Assembly: GCF_026625785.1 (NCBI RefSeq)
Contig: NZ_CP113063.1
Location: forward strand, 1,860,001 to 1,924,000
Length of the DNA stretch: 64,000 nucleotides
Origin: Gordonia sp. SL306
GTDB taxonomy: Bacteria > Actinomycetota > Actinomycetes > Mycobacteriales > Mycobacteriaceae
Direction of reading: 5' to 3'
Shown one piece after another: positions 1-8,457 of this stretch. The notes under the pieces are model-generated. The model did not search any database and was not told where the DNA came from. It worked only from the letters and a program-made list of their open reading frames with translations. Positions within the stretch are counted from its first letter, which is position 1, and each line of letters opens with the position of its first letter. The position numbers and the translations under genes were made by a program.

Positions 1-2
1 CC

Positions 3-524
3 ATTGCCATCTCGCTGGTGCCGCCGCTCGGCGTCGTCGGAGTCTGCCTCGGCTCGGGTGCTCCCTCACTGGCGCTCGGGGCGTTTGTCCTGTTCGCCTC
101 CAACGTGATCGCGATGATCATCACCAGCGTCGTCGTGTTGACGATCGGCTCCTACGGCCGAGAGGCGGCTGAGCAGGCGGCCGCCGAGACCGATTCGGCT
201 CCGCCGCGCAGACACCGCCGGGCGTATGTGGTGCTCGCGATCGCGCTCATCGTGGTGGCGATACCGATGGTGCTCAACTCGTTGTCGTCGCTGTGGTCGC
301 GGCAGATCGCCACCGCCGCCGACTCGTGGCTGCAGGACGCCGGAATGGGTTCGGCCGAGGTGACCGGGGTGTCGTGGACGGGCGGCACGGTGACCGTGAG
401 CGTGCTGGGGCCACAACAACTGCCACCGGTCGATGATCTCCAACACACTGTCGACGACCTCGTACCGTGGGACCCTGAGGTGGTGGTCGTGCACACCGTC
501 GGTGGTAGGCAGGCCGCGGAGTGA
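3..524 (+). CDS. DUF389 family membrane protein, C-terminal part
   Basis: Only the C-terminal part is present; the reading frame is open from the first bases of the window, so the gene starts upstream. The visible protein begins with a hydrophobic stretch containing PPLGVVGVCLGSG, a second membrane segment (LFASNVIAMIITSVVVL) and, after a charged linker, a third (VVLAIALIVVAIPMVL). The PPL-VG-LGSG segment followed by a membrane helix with an FxSNxxAM motif is typical of the DUF389 (TIGR00341/TIGR00271-like) integral membrane family, whose biochemical role is not settled. The last ~90 residues form a soluble tail ending in VGGRQAAE. It ends 45 bases before the alkyl sulfatase gene, but that gene has its own RBS. 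Family call is moderately sure; function unknown. Confidence 0.6.
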   Translation: MAISLVPPLGVVGVCLGSGAPSLALGAFVLFASNVIAMIITSVVVLTIGSYGREAAEQAAAETDSAPPRRHRRAYVVLAIALIVVAIPMVLNSLSSLWSRQIATAADSWLQDAGMGSAEVTGVSWTGGTVTVSVLGPQQLPPVDDLQHTVDDLVPWDPEVVVVHTVGGRQAAE

Positions 525-569
525 ACCGACCAATGCACACGACACAACGAGAGAACTGAGGTGATTTTC

Positions 570-2468
570 ATGGGGAGCCCCCAAGAGGCGACTCCGTCTG
601 TGGCCGATGCGAACTCTGCGGCACAGTCCACTCTTCCGTTCGACAACACGAGTGATCTCGACAATGCCTCGCGCGGCTTGATCGCCACCCTGGATTCATC
701 GGTGATCACCGGAGCGGACGGAAACGCCGTATGGGACTGCGGCGAATTCGGTTTCCTCACCGAGAGTTGCCCGCCGACCGCGAATCCCAGTCTGTGGCGA
801 CAGTCCGAACTGGTGGCGCGCCATGGCCTGTTCGAGGTGACGGATCGCGTCTATCAGTTGCGCGGACTCGATCTCTCCAACATGACGGTGATCGAGGGCG
901 ACGACGGCGTGATCATCATCGACCCGCTGATCTCGGCCGAGACGGCGGCCGCAGGTCTGAAACTGTATCGGGACCAGCGCGGAGACCGTCCGGTCAAGGC
1001 GGTCATCTACACCCACTCGCACATCGACCACTTCGGCGGTGTCAAAGGTGTGACCACACAAGAGGCCGTCGATGCCGGTGACTGCGTGATCGTCGCACCG
1101 GTGGGCATGGTGGAACACGCTGTGGCCGAGAACGTCTACGCCGGAACAGCGATGGGTAGGCGCGCGGCCTACATGTACGGAGCCGCACTCCCCCGCGGCC
1201 CGCAGGGGGCCGTCGGCGCCGGCCTCGGTCAGTCGACCTCGACCGGGCATGCCGGGTTGATCCTGCCCACGATCGACATCGCCGAGACCGGCCACACCGA
1301 AACTATCGACGGTGTGACCATCGAGTTCCAGATGACCCCGGGGACCGAGGCTCCCGCGGAGATGAACTTCTACTTTCCGCAGATGCGCGCGTTGTGTATG
1401 GCCGAGAACGCCACGCACACCCTGCACAATCTGCTGACCCTGCGTGGCGCGCTGGTGCGAGATCCGCATGTGTGGGCGAAGTACCTGACCGAGGCGATCA
1501 CCATGTTCGCCGCGCGATCCGACGTCCTGTTCGCGTCCCATCACTGGCCGACCTGGGGCACCGAGGAACTCACGGAGTTCCTTGCTCAGCAACGTGATCT
1601 CTACGGCTACCTGCACGACCAGACCCTGCGCGCGCTCAATCAGGGTCGGACCGGGCTGGAGATCGCCGAGGACATCCAGTTACCGCCCGCCCTCGAAAAT
1701 GCCTGGCACACCCACGGCTACTACGGCTCGGTCAGCCACAACGTCAAGGCCATCTATCAGCGGTACATGGGATGGTTCGACGGCAACCCTGCGCACCTGT
1801 GGGAGCATCCACCCGAAGAGTCGGCCAAACGACATGTCGAGTTCATGGGTGGTGTGGACGCGGTCGTCGAGAAGGCGCGCAAGACATTCGCCGACGGCGA
1901 TTTCCGTTTCACCGCGACGGTACTCAACTACGTACTGTTCACCGACCCGGATTACTCGGCCGCACGCGAACTCCAGGCCGACACCCTCGAACAGCTGGGT
2001 TACGGTTCCGAGAACGGCACCTGGCGCAACTTCTTCCTGATGGGCGCCTACGAATTGCGCAACGGAGCAATCGGGACCCCCACCACGACGGCAGCACCCG
2101 ACATCCTCGCCGCGATGTCGGTCGAGCAGTTGTTCGACGCGATCTCGTTGCGAGTCGACGGTCCTGCCAGCTGGGACGCGCACATCACCCTCGATTGGAT
2201 CATCAGCGATGAGGGCATCCGCCATCGCACCGAGCTGCGCAACGGTCTCCTCGTGCACTTCGATGTGCCAGACGATGCGCCCGGAACGGCCGAAGCGACT
2301 TTCACGCTGACGAAGGCTGCGCTGCTGGGCGTGCTGCTCGGCGGGGTCGACTTCAACGAGGCCATCTCCGACGGCTCCGTGTCGGTCGAGGGCGACGTCT
2401 CACGCTTCGCCGAGCTCGCCGGTCACCTCGACAAACCTGACCCGGATTTCGCCATCGTCACACCCTGA
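570..2468 (+). CDS. Alkyl sulfatase, SdsA-type metallo-beta-lactamase fold
   Basis: Predicted to hydrolyse linear alkyl sulfate esters to alcohol plus sulfate. The protein (632 aa) shows the zinc-binding THSHIDHFGG signature near residue 148, the second metal cluster around MAENATHTLHN, a conserved ASHHWPTWG segment, then the helical dimerisation region and a C-terminal SCP2-like domain (about the last 120 residues). Size and domain order match SdsA1-type enzymes of about 650 aa. No signal peptide is visible, so it is probably cytoplasmic. ATG at 570 is chosen over the in-frame GTG at 561 because GAGGTGA lies 6 nt upstream of the ATG. A paralogue faces it on the opposite strand across a shared terminator. 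The family call is firm; whether the natural substrate is a detergent or an endogenous sulfate ester cannot be told. Confidence 0.9.
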   Translation: MGSPQEATPSVADANSAAQSTLPFDNTSDLDNASRGLIATLDSSVITGADGNAVWDCGEFGFLTESCPPTANPSLWRQSELVARHGLFEVTDRVYQLRGLDLSNMTVIEGDDGVIIIDPLISAETAAAGLKLYRDQRGDRPVKAVIYTHSHIDHFGGVKGVTTQEAVDAGDCVIVAPVGMVEHAVAENVYAGTAMGRRAAYMYGAALPRGPQGAVGAGLGQSTSTGHAGLILPTIDIAETGHTETIDGVTIEFQMTPGTEAPAEMNFYFPQMRALCMAENATHTLHNLLTLRGALVRDPHVWAKYLTEAITMFAARSDVLFASHHWPTWGTEELTEFLAQQRDLYGYLHDQTLRALNQGRTGLEIAEDIQLPPALENAWHTHGYYGSVSHNVKAIYQRYMGWFDGNPAHLWEHPPEESAKRHVEFMGGVDAVVEKARKTFADGDFRFTATVLNYVLFTDPDYSAARELQADTLEQLGYGSENGTWRNFFLMGAYELRNGAIGTPTTTAAPDILAAMSVEQLFDAISLRVDGPASWDAHITLDWIISDEGIRHRTELRNGLLVHFDVPDDAPGTAEATFTLTKAALLGVLLGGVDFNEAISDGSVSVEGDVSRFAELAGHLDKPDPDFAIVTP

Positions 2469-2480
2469 TTCGTCCGACAG

Positions 2481-2514
2481 CCGAAGGGCACACCACAAGT
2501 GGCGTGCCCTTCGG
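2481..2514. terminator. Bidirectional terminator between convergent alkyl sulfatase genes
   Basis: A perfect 11-bp inverted repeat, CCGAAGGGCAC at 2481-2491 and GTGCCCTTCGG at 2504-2514, with a further CCAC/GTGG pairing inside the loop. It sits 13 nt after the stop codon of the plus-strand gene and 17 nt after the stop of the minus-strand gene, and is followed by the T-rich TTGTTCTTG on the plus strand. It fits an intrinsic terminator serving both genes. Confidence 0.85.
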
Positions 2515-2530
2515 TTGTTCTTGACGGAGA

Positions 2531-4432
2531 TCAGTCCGGGGTGACGATGGCGAACTCCTTGTCGCCCGGATCGAGAACTGCGGTCAGCCGGCCGAGCACC
2601 GACGCGTCGCCGCTTACCTCGATACCGGCCTTCGCGAGGCCGTCTGCCGACAGACCGCCGCCCGCCAGTGCGGGAAGTGCGGCCTTCGTCGTCGTCAGGG
2701 TCAGGGTCACCGCCGCGTCATCGGCCTGCGGATAGGTGCTGTAGGTGAGCACACCGCGAGCCAACCGGAGACGATACCGCTCGTCGAGGTCGGTGAGCAC
2801 GACGTCGATGGTCAGGTTCTCGTCCCAGGCCTTCGGCCCGTTGACCTGAATTGCGATGGCATCGAACAGCATCGGCGGTGACAGCTGGGCGATGATGTCG
2901 GGGGCGTTGGTCTCGGTGGGCGTCCCGAAGTTACCCTCGCGCAGCTCAGTGGTTCCCGACAGGTAGAAGTCGCGCCACGTACCGTTCTCCGACCCGTAGC
3001 CGAGTTGCTCGTAGGTATCGGCCAGCAGTTCCTTCGCGTCGGCGTGGTCGGGCTGGGCGAACACGACATGATTGATGACCTGCGCGACCCAGCGGTAATC
3101 ACCGGCGTCGAAGGACTCGCGGGCCTTGGTGACCACCGCGTCGGCACCGCCCATGAACTCGACGTAGCGTTTCGCCTGCTCGACCGGTGTGTGCTCCCAC
3201 AGGTGGGCCGGGTTGCCGTCGAACCATCCAAGGTAGCGCTGGTAGATCGCCTTCACGTTGTGGCTCACCGAACCGTAATAGCCGTGCGTGCTCCACGCTG
3301 TCTCCAACGCCGGTGGCAGCTCGATGGACTCGGCGATCTCCGGTCCGGTGAGCCCCTTGTTCATCATCCGCAGCGTCTGGTCGTGGACGTAGGCGTAGAG
3401 GTCACGTTGTGTCGTCAGGAACTCGACGACCCGCTCGTTGCCCCAGACCGGCCAGTGGTGAGATGCGAACACGGCCTCTACCTCACCCCCGAACAAGTCG
3501 ACTGTTTCGGTGAGATACTTCGCCCATCCGTGTGGGTCGCGGACGACAGCTCCGCGCAATGTCAACAGATTGTGGAAGTTGTGGGTGGCGTCCTCGGCCG
3601 CACACAGCGCCTTGAAGTCGGGGAGATAGATCAACATCTCCGACGGCGCCTCGGTGTCGGGGGCCATCTGGAACACCATGCGCACCCCGTCGACGACCTC
3701 CTCGTGCCCGGTGGTGGTGATGATGTCGGTCGGCGGGAGGAGCGTCACGGTACCGATGGACAGCGTCTGCCCGAGCCCGGCACCGACCTGGCCCTCCGGC
3801 CCGCGTTCGAGGGCCGCGCCGTACATGTAGCCGGCACGTCGGTTCATCGCGACGCCCGCGTACACGTTCTCGGAGATGGCGTGCTCCATGAAACCCTCGG
3901 GGGCGAAGATCTTCACCTTCCCCGCGTCGAGCTCCTCCTGAGACACGAAGCCGCGGACACCGCCGAAATGGTCGGCATGTGAATGCGTGTAGATGATCGC
4001 CTTCACGGGACGATCGCCACGGTGTTCGCGGTAGAGCTCGAGAGCTGCTTTGCCAGTCTCTTCCGACAGGAGCGTGTCGATGACGACGACGCCCTCGTCG
4101 CCTTCGATGAACGACGTGTTGGACAGGTCCATGCCGCGCACTTGGTAGATACCCGGCACGACTTCGAACAGTCCGTCGATGGCCGCAAGTTTGGACTGTC
4201 GCCACAGACTCGGATTGACGGTGTCGGGAGCATCCCCCTGCAGGAACGAATAGGTGTCGTTGTCCCAGAGAACTGTCCCGTCTTCGGCTTTCACCGCATT
4301 CGGCTGCCGCCGGGCGACAAGCCCACGCGTCGCATCGTCGAAATCCGCGGTGTCGGAGAAGGGAAGTGAATCGAGCAACTTCCGCTGCTGCTCGACAATC
4401 GTCGCTGACGGTGGTTTCCGAGTATTCGCCAT
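2531..4432 (-). CDS. Alkyl sulfatase, second paralogue
   Basis: A 633-aa protein collinear with the alkyl sulfatase at 570-2468 over its whole length: THSHADHFGG zinc motif, CAAEDATHNFHNLLTLRGA second-shell cluster, ASHHWPVWG, YYGSVSHNVKAIYQRY and the SCP2-like C-terminus ending KEFAIVTPD. It should catalyse the same hydrolysis of alkyl sulfate esters. The ATG at 4432 is preferred over the TTG at 4477 because AAGGTGG sits 5-6 nt upstream. The two copies differ at many positions, so this is an old duplication or separate acquisition rather than a recent copy. No regulator is adjacent. A different chain-length or stereochemical preference is plausible but not visible. Confidence 0.9.
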   Translation of the reverse strand: MANTRKPPSATIVEQQRKLLDSLPFSDTADFDDATRGLVARRQPNAVKAEDGTVLWDNDTYSFLQGDAPDTVNPSLWRQSKLAAIDGLFEVVPGIYQVRGMDLSNTSFIEGDEGVVVIDTLLSEETGKAALELYREHRGDRPVKAIIYTHSHADHFGGVRGFVSQEELDAGKVKIFAPEGFMEHAISENVYAGVAMNRRAGYMYGAALERGPEGQVGAGLGQTLSIGTVTLLPPTDIITTTGHEEVVDGVRMVFQMAPDTEAPSEMLIYLPDFKALCAAEDATHNFHNLLTLRGAVVRDPHGWAKYLTETVDLFGGEVEAVFASHHWPVWGNERVVEFLTTQRDLYAYVHDQTLRMMNKGLTGPEIAESIELPPALETAWSTHGYYGSVSHNVKAIYQRYLGWFDGNPAHLWEHTPVEQAKRYVEFMGGADAVVTKARESFDAGDYRWVAQVINHVVFAQPDHADAKELLADTYEQLGYGSENGTWRDFYLSGTTELREGNFGTPTETNAPDIIAQLSPPMLFDAIAIQVNGPKAWDENLTIDVVLTDLDERYRLRLARGVLTYSTYPQADDAAVTLTLTTTKAALPALAGGGLSADGLAKAGIEVSGDASVLGRLTAVLDPGDKEFAIVTPD

Positions 4433-4556
4433 GGCATCCACCTTGCCATCTTTTGCCAACTCGGTGTTCACGATCAATCATGTCGTGGCGTCTTCATCGA
4501 AGGTTCACTTCGCCCGCGACGCCGCCGGACGACGACACGTCAGTGACCGCCGATCG

Positions 4557-5516
4557 TCAGCTGGAGAACGGTCCGCCCGTGGGGATCACCGGACCGGTCG
4601 GGAGGCCCGTTTCGGTGGGGATCCCTGTCGGGAAGCCCGTTTCGGTCGGTGCGGTCGGTGTCGAGGAGATCTTGTTCAAGAACTCGACGGCGACGTCGTA
4701 TTGGGGTGTTCCGCAGTTGGGGCATTCGGCGCCACCACCGGGGATGTTGAGCCAGTATCCGGTGGCACCAGCGGTCTTGGCGGCGTTGTAGACCTCGATC
4801 ATGTCGTCGGCGGTGACCTGCCGGCCATTCGGATTCGTACTCACCCCCGCCAACACCGGTGCGCCGTCCGGATTTGCCGCGTACGCAGCCTGCACGGCTT
4901 CCTTGACGAACGAGGTCGCAAACTCGGTCGCCTCCGTACGCTGCGCCTGGATCTCGAAACCGTCGGCGATCGCAGCACCGGGAGTGACCAACCGGTCGAT
5001 GAACGCCTGGTAGAGCGCATCCCCCGACAACCCCGGTTGGAGCACGTTCATCAGATCGATGGCGGGCGCGAAGATCACGCCCTTGCCGTACCGGTGGGCC
5101 ACGTTCTCGGCACGACGCAACGCGCCGATCGGGTCACGCTGATCACGTGGCGGTGTCAACGACGACGCCTCCAGATCCAGCAGCACCCAATGCATCGAAT
5201 CCGGGACCTCCCCCGCCCGCAGCGCACGCGCCAGATCGGCGGCGCTGCGAAAGTTGAAGGTCGGAGTGCCGTTCGGCAGATAACTGTTCGTGTAGACATG
5301 CTGGACCAACAGCAGAGTCGACGGATCGTTCAAGTCGTCGAGCTCCGACTGCGGCAGCCCCGCATCAACGAGACCGGGTACCGATCCGGAGACCATGATC
5401 CAGCGGGGGGCGGGCACCGACGGCGCCGAAGGAGCGGCATCCGCACGCGCCAAAGCGGCTGTCACCGCAGCGGCCAGCACGAGCACGGCCACGATGAGAC
5501 GTCGCTTCCCTACCAC
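4557..5516 (-). CDS. Secreted protein of unknown function with Pro/Thr/Gly-rich tail
   Basis: A 319-aa protein with an N-terminal signal peptide (KRRLIVAVLVLAAAVTAALA, cleavage near ADA-AP), so it is exported. The mature part reads like an alpha/beta enzyme fold: WIMVSGSVPGL, HWVLLDLEASSLTPP, GKGVIFAPAIDLMN, ADGFEIQAQRTEA, PVLAGVSTNPNGR, TGYWLNIPGGG; the alternating strands with acidic residues are reminiscent of TIM-barrel glycoside-hydrolase-like proteins, but I do not recognise the family. A CPNCG pair of cysteines lies near residue 270. The last ~30 residues are a low-complexity repeat of PTETG(F/L)PTG units, also visible as a DNA repeat at 4567-4660. Independent gene; the flanking genes show no obvious link. 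Confidence 0.65.
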   Translation of the reverse strand: MVGKRRLIVAVLVLAAAVTAALARADAAPSAPSVPAPRWIMVSGSVPGLVDAGLPQSELDDLNDPSTLLLVQHVYTNSYLPNGTPTFNFRSAADLARALRAGEVPDSMHWVLLDLEASSLTPPRDQRDPIGALRRAENVAHRYGKGVIFAPAIDLMNVLQPGLSGDALYQAFIDRLVTPGAAIADGFEIQAQRTEATEFATSFVKEAVQAAYAANPDGAPVLAGVSTNPNGRQVTADDMIEVYNAAKTAGATGYWLNIPGGGAECPNCGTPQYDVAVEFLNKISSTPTAPTETGFPTGIPTETGLPTGPVIPTGGPFSS

Positions 5517-5582
5517 CTCGACCCCTAACGATTCCTGAGCAACCTTCTTTCAGTCAGCGAAGGCGTGCTTTGGTGACGTTAC

Positions 5583-5597
5583 CGGGGTTGTACCCCG
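5583..5597. terminator. Possible terminator hairpin
   Basis: CGGGGT-TGT-ACCCCG, a 6-bp perfect stem with a 3-nt loop, in the gap downstream of the minus-strand GAP-family gene that ends at 5661. There is no T-run after it on the minus strand, so the call is tentative. Confidence 0.35.
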
Positions 5598-5660
5598 TTG
5601 ATGGGCGATATGTCAGGTCCAGGATCTGCCATGGGTTCGCAGTCCCGCAGTCCGGCTGGA

Positions 5661-6314
5661 TCACCCCAGCCCGGAGATCCCCTTGCCGATCAGCACGACG
5701 CCGATCACCAGGATCAGCGTCGCCATGACGGTCTTGTTGTTCTCCTGCAGCCAGGCCTTGAGACGGTCCAACGGATCTCGTAGCCGCTCGGCCGCCACCT
5801 GATACGCGAGAACAGGAATCACCACCGTGGTCGCCGCCAGCAACGAGAACACCACCACCGCCACGATATTCGAGCCGGAGGACAAGGCGGCGCCGCCGAT
5901 CGTCACGCCGGCGGCGATGCACATCATCAGGTTCTTCGGATTGATCGCGGACAGTGCGAATCCGAGACCCAGTGCGGTGAACGGTTTCATATCGTCGATC
6001 GCCGCCATCCACTTCGGCGTCGAATGGTCGCCACTGCGCGCTCGCCATTCGCGGATTCCCTCGGCGAGCAGCAGCACACCCAGCGCGAGCTTGATCCAGG
6101 CGCCGGTCTTCGAATCGGAATCGCCTGCGGCACCACCGACGAGCACGAAAATCGTGGTGGCGATGACGATCCCGGCCAACCAGCCGATCGCGAATCCGAT
6201 GCTGGTTGTCCGGGCATGCTTCCCGAGGAGCATCAGGATCGCGCCGATGATGGGGATCGGTGAGATGGCGACCCCGACCGCCAGCGGCAACAGATCACCC
6301 AATACCGATCCCAC
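5661..6314 (-). CDS. GAP-family (Sap-like) integral membrane protein
   Basis: About 217 aa with six predicted membrane helices, starting MGSVLGDLLPLAVGVAISPIPIIGAILML; this N-terminal helix with the ISPIPI motif is the hallmark of the actinobacterial GAP family (peptidoglycolipid/sulfolipid addressing proteins such as Sap), inner-membrane proteins involved in moving cell-envelope lipids. GTG at 6314 is chosen because GAGGAGG lies just upstream and because the family begins at this point; a longer reading to 6335 adds seven untypical residues. Monocistronic and divergent from the SulP permease. The lipid substrate cannot be inferred; no polyketide or sulfolipid genes are adjacent. Confidence 0.75.
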   Translation of the reverse strand: MGSVLGDLLPLAVGVAISPIPIIGAILMLLGKHARTTSIGFAIGWLAGIVIATTIFVLVGGAAGDSDSKTGAWIKLALGVLLLAEGIREWRARSGDHSTPKWMAAIDDMKPFTALGLGFALSAINPKNLMMCIAAGVTIGGAALSSGSNIVAVVVFSLLAATTVVIPVLAYQVAAERLRDPLDRLKAWLQENNKTVMATLILVIGVVLIGKGISGLG

Positions 6315-6468
6315 AAAACCTCCTCGGCCGTGCACGGCGACACCCGTCTCGGTGACCGTATCCCAGAACCACAGCCGACGTGCACGCCTGCTCGAACGTG
6401 GTCAAGTTCCGGAGAAATCGCCGTCGTTTGGGCGGGAGCACGTGCGTCCGGACGCCTAGGCTGATCGG

Positions 6469-8157
6469 GTGTCTGTCGTGAAGCGGTTCAGACGTCCCAC
6501 CATCCGTGTCTCGCGCCCGCGTCCTTCAGACGCGATCTCCGGGCTCGTGACCGCGTTGTTCTCGATCCCCGAAGGGATGGCCTACGCCAGCATCGGTGGC
6601 TTCAACCCGGTCAGCGGCCTCTACTCGGGAATGGTCTCGACCCTGGTCGGTTCCGTCTTCTCCCGCACCGTGCTCATGGTGACGACGCTGACCAGTGCGA
6701 TCGCACTCTCCGCCCAGAGTGTGCTCGCACAGGCAGGCCTCGATCCCCACGACATCGGGAACATCGCGATGCTGACGGTCGCCGTCGGTGCGGTGATGCT
6801 TCTGTTCGGTCTGCTCCGCATCGGCGCGATCATGGACTTCGTCTCGAGTGCGGTGATGACCGGCTTCACCGCGGGTATCGCCGTTCAGATCGTCGCGGGC
6901 GTGATCAAGGACGTCACCGGATACAAGCCCGACGCCCACAACACGGTGTGGAAGTTCGTCGACGCCTTTGCGCATATCTCCCAATGGTCGGCACACGCCG
7001 TGATCGTCGCGCTGGCCACGGTCGCCGTCTGGGCGGTGTTCCGGTTCATCAAACCGCTCGAGTCCTATTCGACACTGATCGCGTTGGTGGTGGTCACCGC
7101 CGTCACCGCCGTCAGCGGGACCGATGTCGAGACCGTCGGCGACATTGCCGAGGTGCCGAACAGTCTGCCCCCGTTCACCGTCCCGGATCTCTCGGCATTC
7201 CCGGATCTGCTACTCGGCGCGTTCGCGATCGCCCTGGTGGCGCTGGCCCAGGCGGCAGGCATCTCGGCGGCCGTCCCCAACCCCGACAAGTCGCGACCGA
7301 ACGCGTCGGGTGACTTCTCCGCGCAGGGCGCGGCCAACCTGGTCGGCGGTTTCTTCGGGTCGTTGCCCACCGGCGGCTCGTTGTCGCGCACCGGCGTCGC
7401 GGTGTCGGCCGGCGCTCAGACGCGGTGGGCCGGGATGTTCGCCGGCATCTGGCTGATCTTGCTCGTCCTCATCGCCGGCTCGGCCGCACAGATCATCCCC
7501 ATGGCGGTCATCGGTGGCCTCCTGTTCGTGATCGGCTTCGAGCTGATCCAGGGCCGGTGGGCCGACATCGTGCTGGTGTTCCGCACGGCAAGGTTGAGCG
7601 CCGTCGCCTTGATCGTCACCTTCGTCGCCACCACCCAGATCCCCCTGCAGGACGCCATCCTCGTGGGTGCCGCGATCTCGTTGATCTTGTACTGCGTTCA
7701 GGCCGCGCGCGCGGCACGGTTGGTCGCCCTCGTGCCGGACGATGGTGGCTGGCGGGTCGTCGACACACCGCAGACCCTGCCCGCCGACGGCATCACCGTC
7801 CTGGACTACTCGGGTGTCGCCTTGTTCGCCGAGGTACCGCGCATCGCCGAGACGTGGCCGACCGTCGGCGACGACAACGGTCGTAGCGCGCTGATCCTCA
7901 GCGTGCGCACACTGCCCGACGTCCCGTCGTCGACGTTGCAGAAGTTGTTGCGCGCCCACGCCGACGAACTACGTTCCAAGGGCGGCAGATTCATGCTCGC
8001 GGGCGTGCGGCCACAGCTGATGAAGGGCATCGAGAACGCAGGTCTCGTCGACGCCGTCGGTCGCGACAACATCTTCGAAGCGACCGACCGGGTGTTCGAA
8101 TCCGTCGACGACGCCTATGCCGAGGCCAAGCGGTGGCTCGATGCCGCACCGGAGTGA
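6469..8157 (+). CDS. SulP family anion (sulfate) permease with STAS domain
   Basis: 562-aa membrane transporter. Residues ~20-420 form the transmembrane unit, including the family signatures FSIPEGMAYASIGGFNPVSGLYSGM and GGSLSRTGVAVSAGAQTRWAG; residues ~430-560 form a cytoplasmic STAS domain (TVLDYSGVALFAEVP ... ILSVRTLPDVPSSTLQKL). Members import sulfate, bicarbonate or dicarboxylates. GTG at 6469 appears leaderless: TAGGCT at 6457-6462 lies 6 nt before it and no Shine-Dalgarno is present. Divergent from the GAP-family gene. Nearness to two alkyl sulfatases makes a sulfur-related role tempting, but bicarbonate or C4-dicarboxylate uptake is equally compatible with the sequence. Confidence 0.85.
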   Translation: MSVVKRFRRPTIRVSRPRPSDAISGLVTALFSIPEGMAYASIGGFNPVSGLYSGMVSTLVGSVFSRTVLMVTTLTSAIALSAQSVLAQAGLDPHDIGNIAMLTVAVGAVMLLFGLLRIGAIMDFVSSAVMTGFTAGIAVQIVAGVIKDVTGYKPDAHNTVWKFVDAFAHISQWSAHAVIVALATVAVWAVFRFIKPLESYSTLIALVVVTAVTAVSGTDVETVGDIAEVPNSLPPFTVPDLSAFPDLLLGAFAIALVALAQAAGISAAVPNPDKSRPNASGDFSAQGAANLVGGFFGSLPTGGSLSRTGVAVSAGAQTRWAGMFAGIWLILLVLIAGSAAQIIPMAVIGGLLFVIGFELIQGRWADIVLVFRTARLSAVALIVTFVATTQIPLQDAILVGAAISLILYCVQAARAARLVALVPDDGGWRVVDTPQTLPADGITVLDYSGVALFAEVPRIAETWPTVGDDNGRSALILSVRTLPDVPSSTLQKLLRAHADELRSKGGRFMLAGVRPQLMKGIENAGLVDAVGRDNIFEATDRVFESVDDAYAEAKRWLDAAPE

Positions 8158-8164
8158 CGACCGG

Positions 8165-8350
8165 TCAGATACAGATGCTGATCCGCAGAGGTGGAGGCAC
8201 CGGCACGGCCACACAGATCGACACCGAACCGAAGGCTCCCGCCGCCTGATGCGGTTCGACCGGTGCCGCACCTGCGGTGGGCGCCACGAACATCCCGATC
8301 GACACGGCGGTGGCCGACCCCGCCACCACAAGAGCCATTCTGCGCTTCAT
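8165..8350 (-). CDS. Small secreted peptide, unknown function
   Basis: A 61-aa ORF with a clear signal peptide: KRR, a hydrophobic core (MALVVAGSATAVSIGMFVA) and an Ala-X-Ala site (AGA-AP). The mature part is only about 33 residues, rich in Val and Pro, and carries two cysteines close to the C-terminus (SIC...SICI) that could form one disulfide. An AGGGGGAAG ribosome binding site precedes the ATG by a few nucleotides, supporting real translation. It is convergent with the SulP gene. I do not recognise a family. Confidence 0.6.
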   Translation of the reverse strand: MKRRMALVVAGSATAVSIGMFVAPTAGAAPVEPHQAAGAFGSVSICVAVPVPPPLRISICI

Positions 8351-8457
8351 CGTCTTCCCCCTCTGCCAAGCAGCTCGGCAGCCCGCCGCGCCGTTCGGAT
8401 ATTACCCCGGCCCACGCTCACCCGGCCGGCACCGCCGTCGTGTGCTTTCGTGATCGG

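Noticed and set aside
4557..4660. Possible CRISPR-like or minisatellite array at the end of the secreted protein gene
   Set aside because: The repeats are short, imperfect, in frame, and encode a Pro/Thr/Gly tail; no spacers or cas genes.
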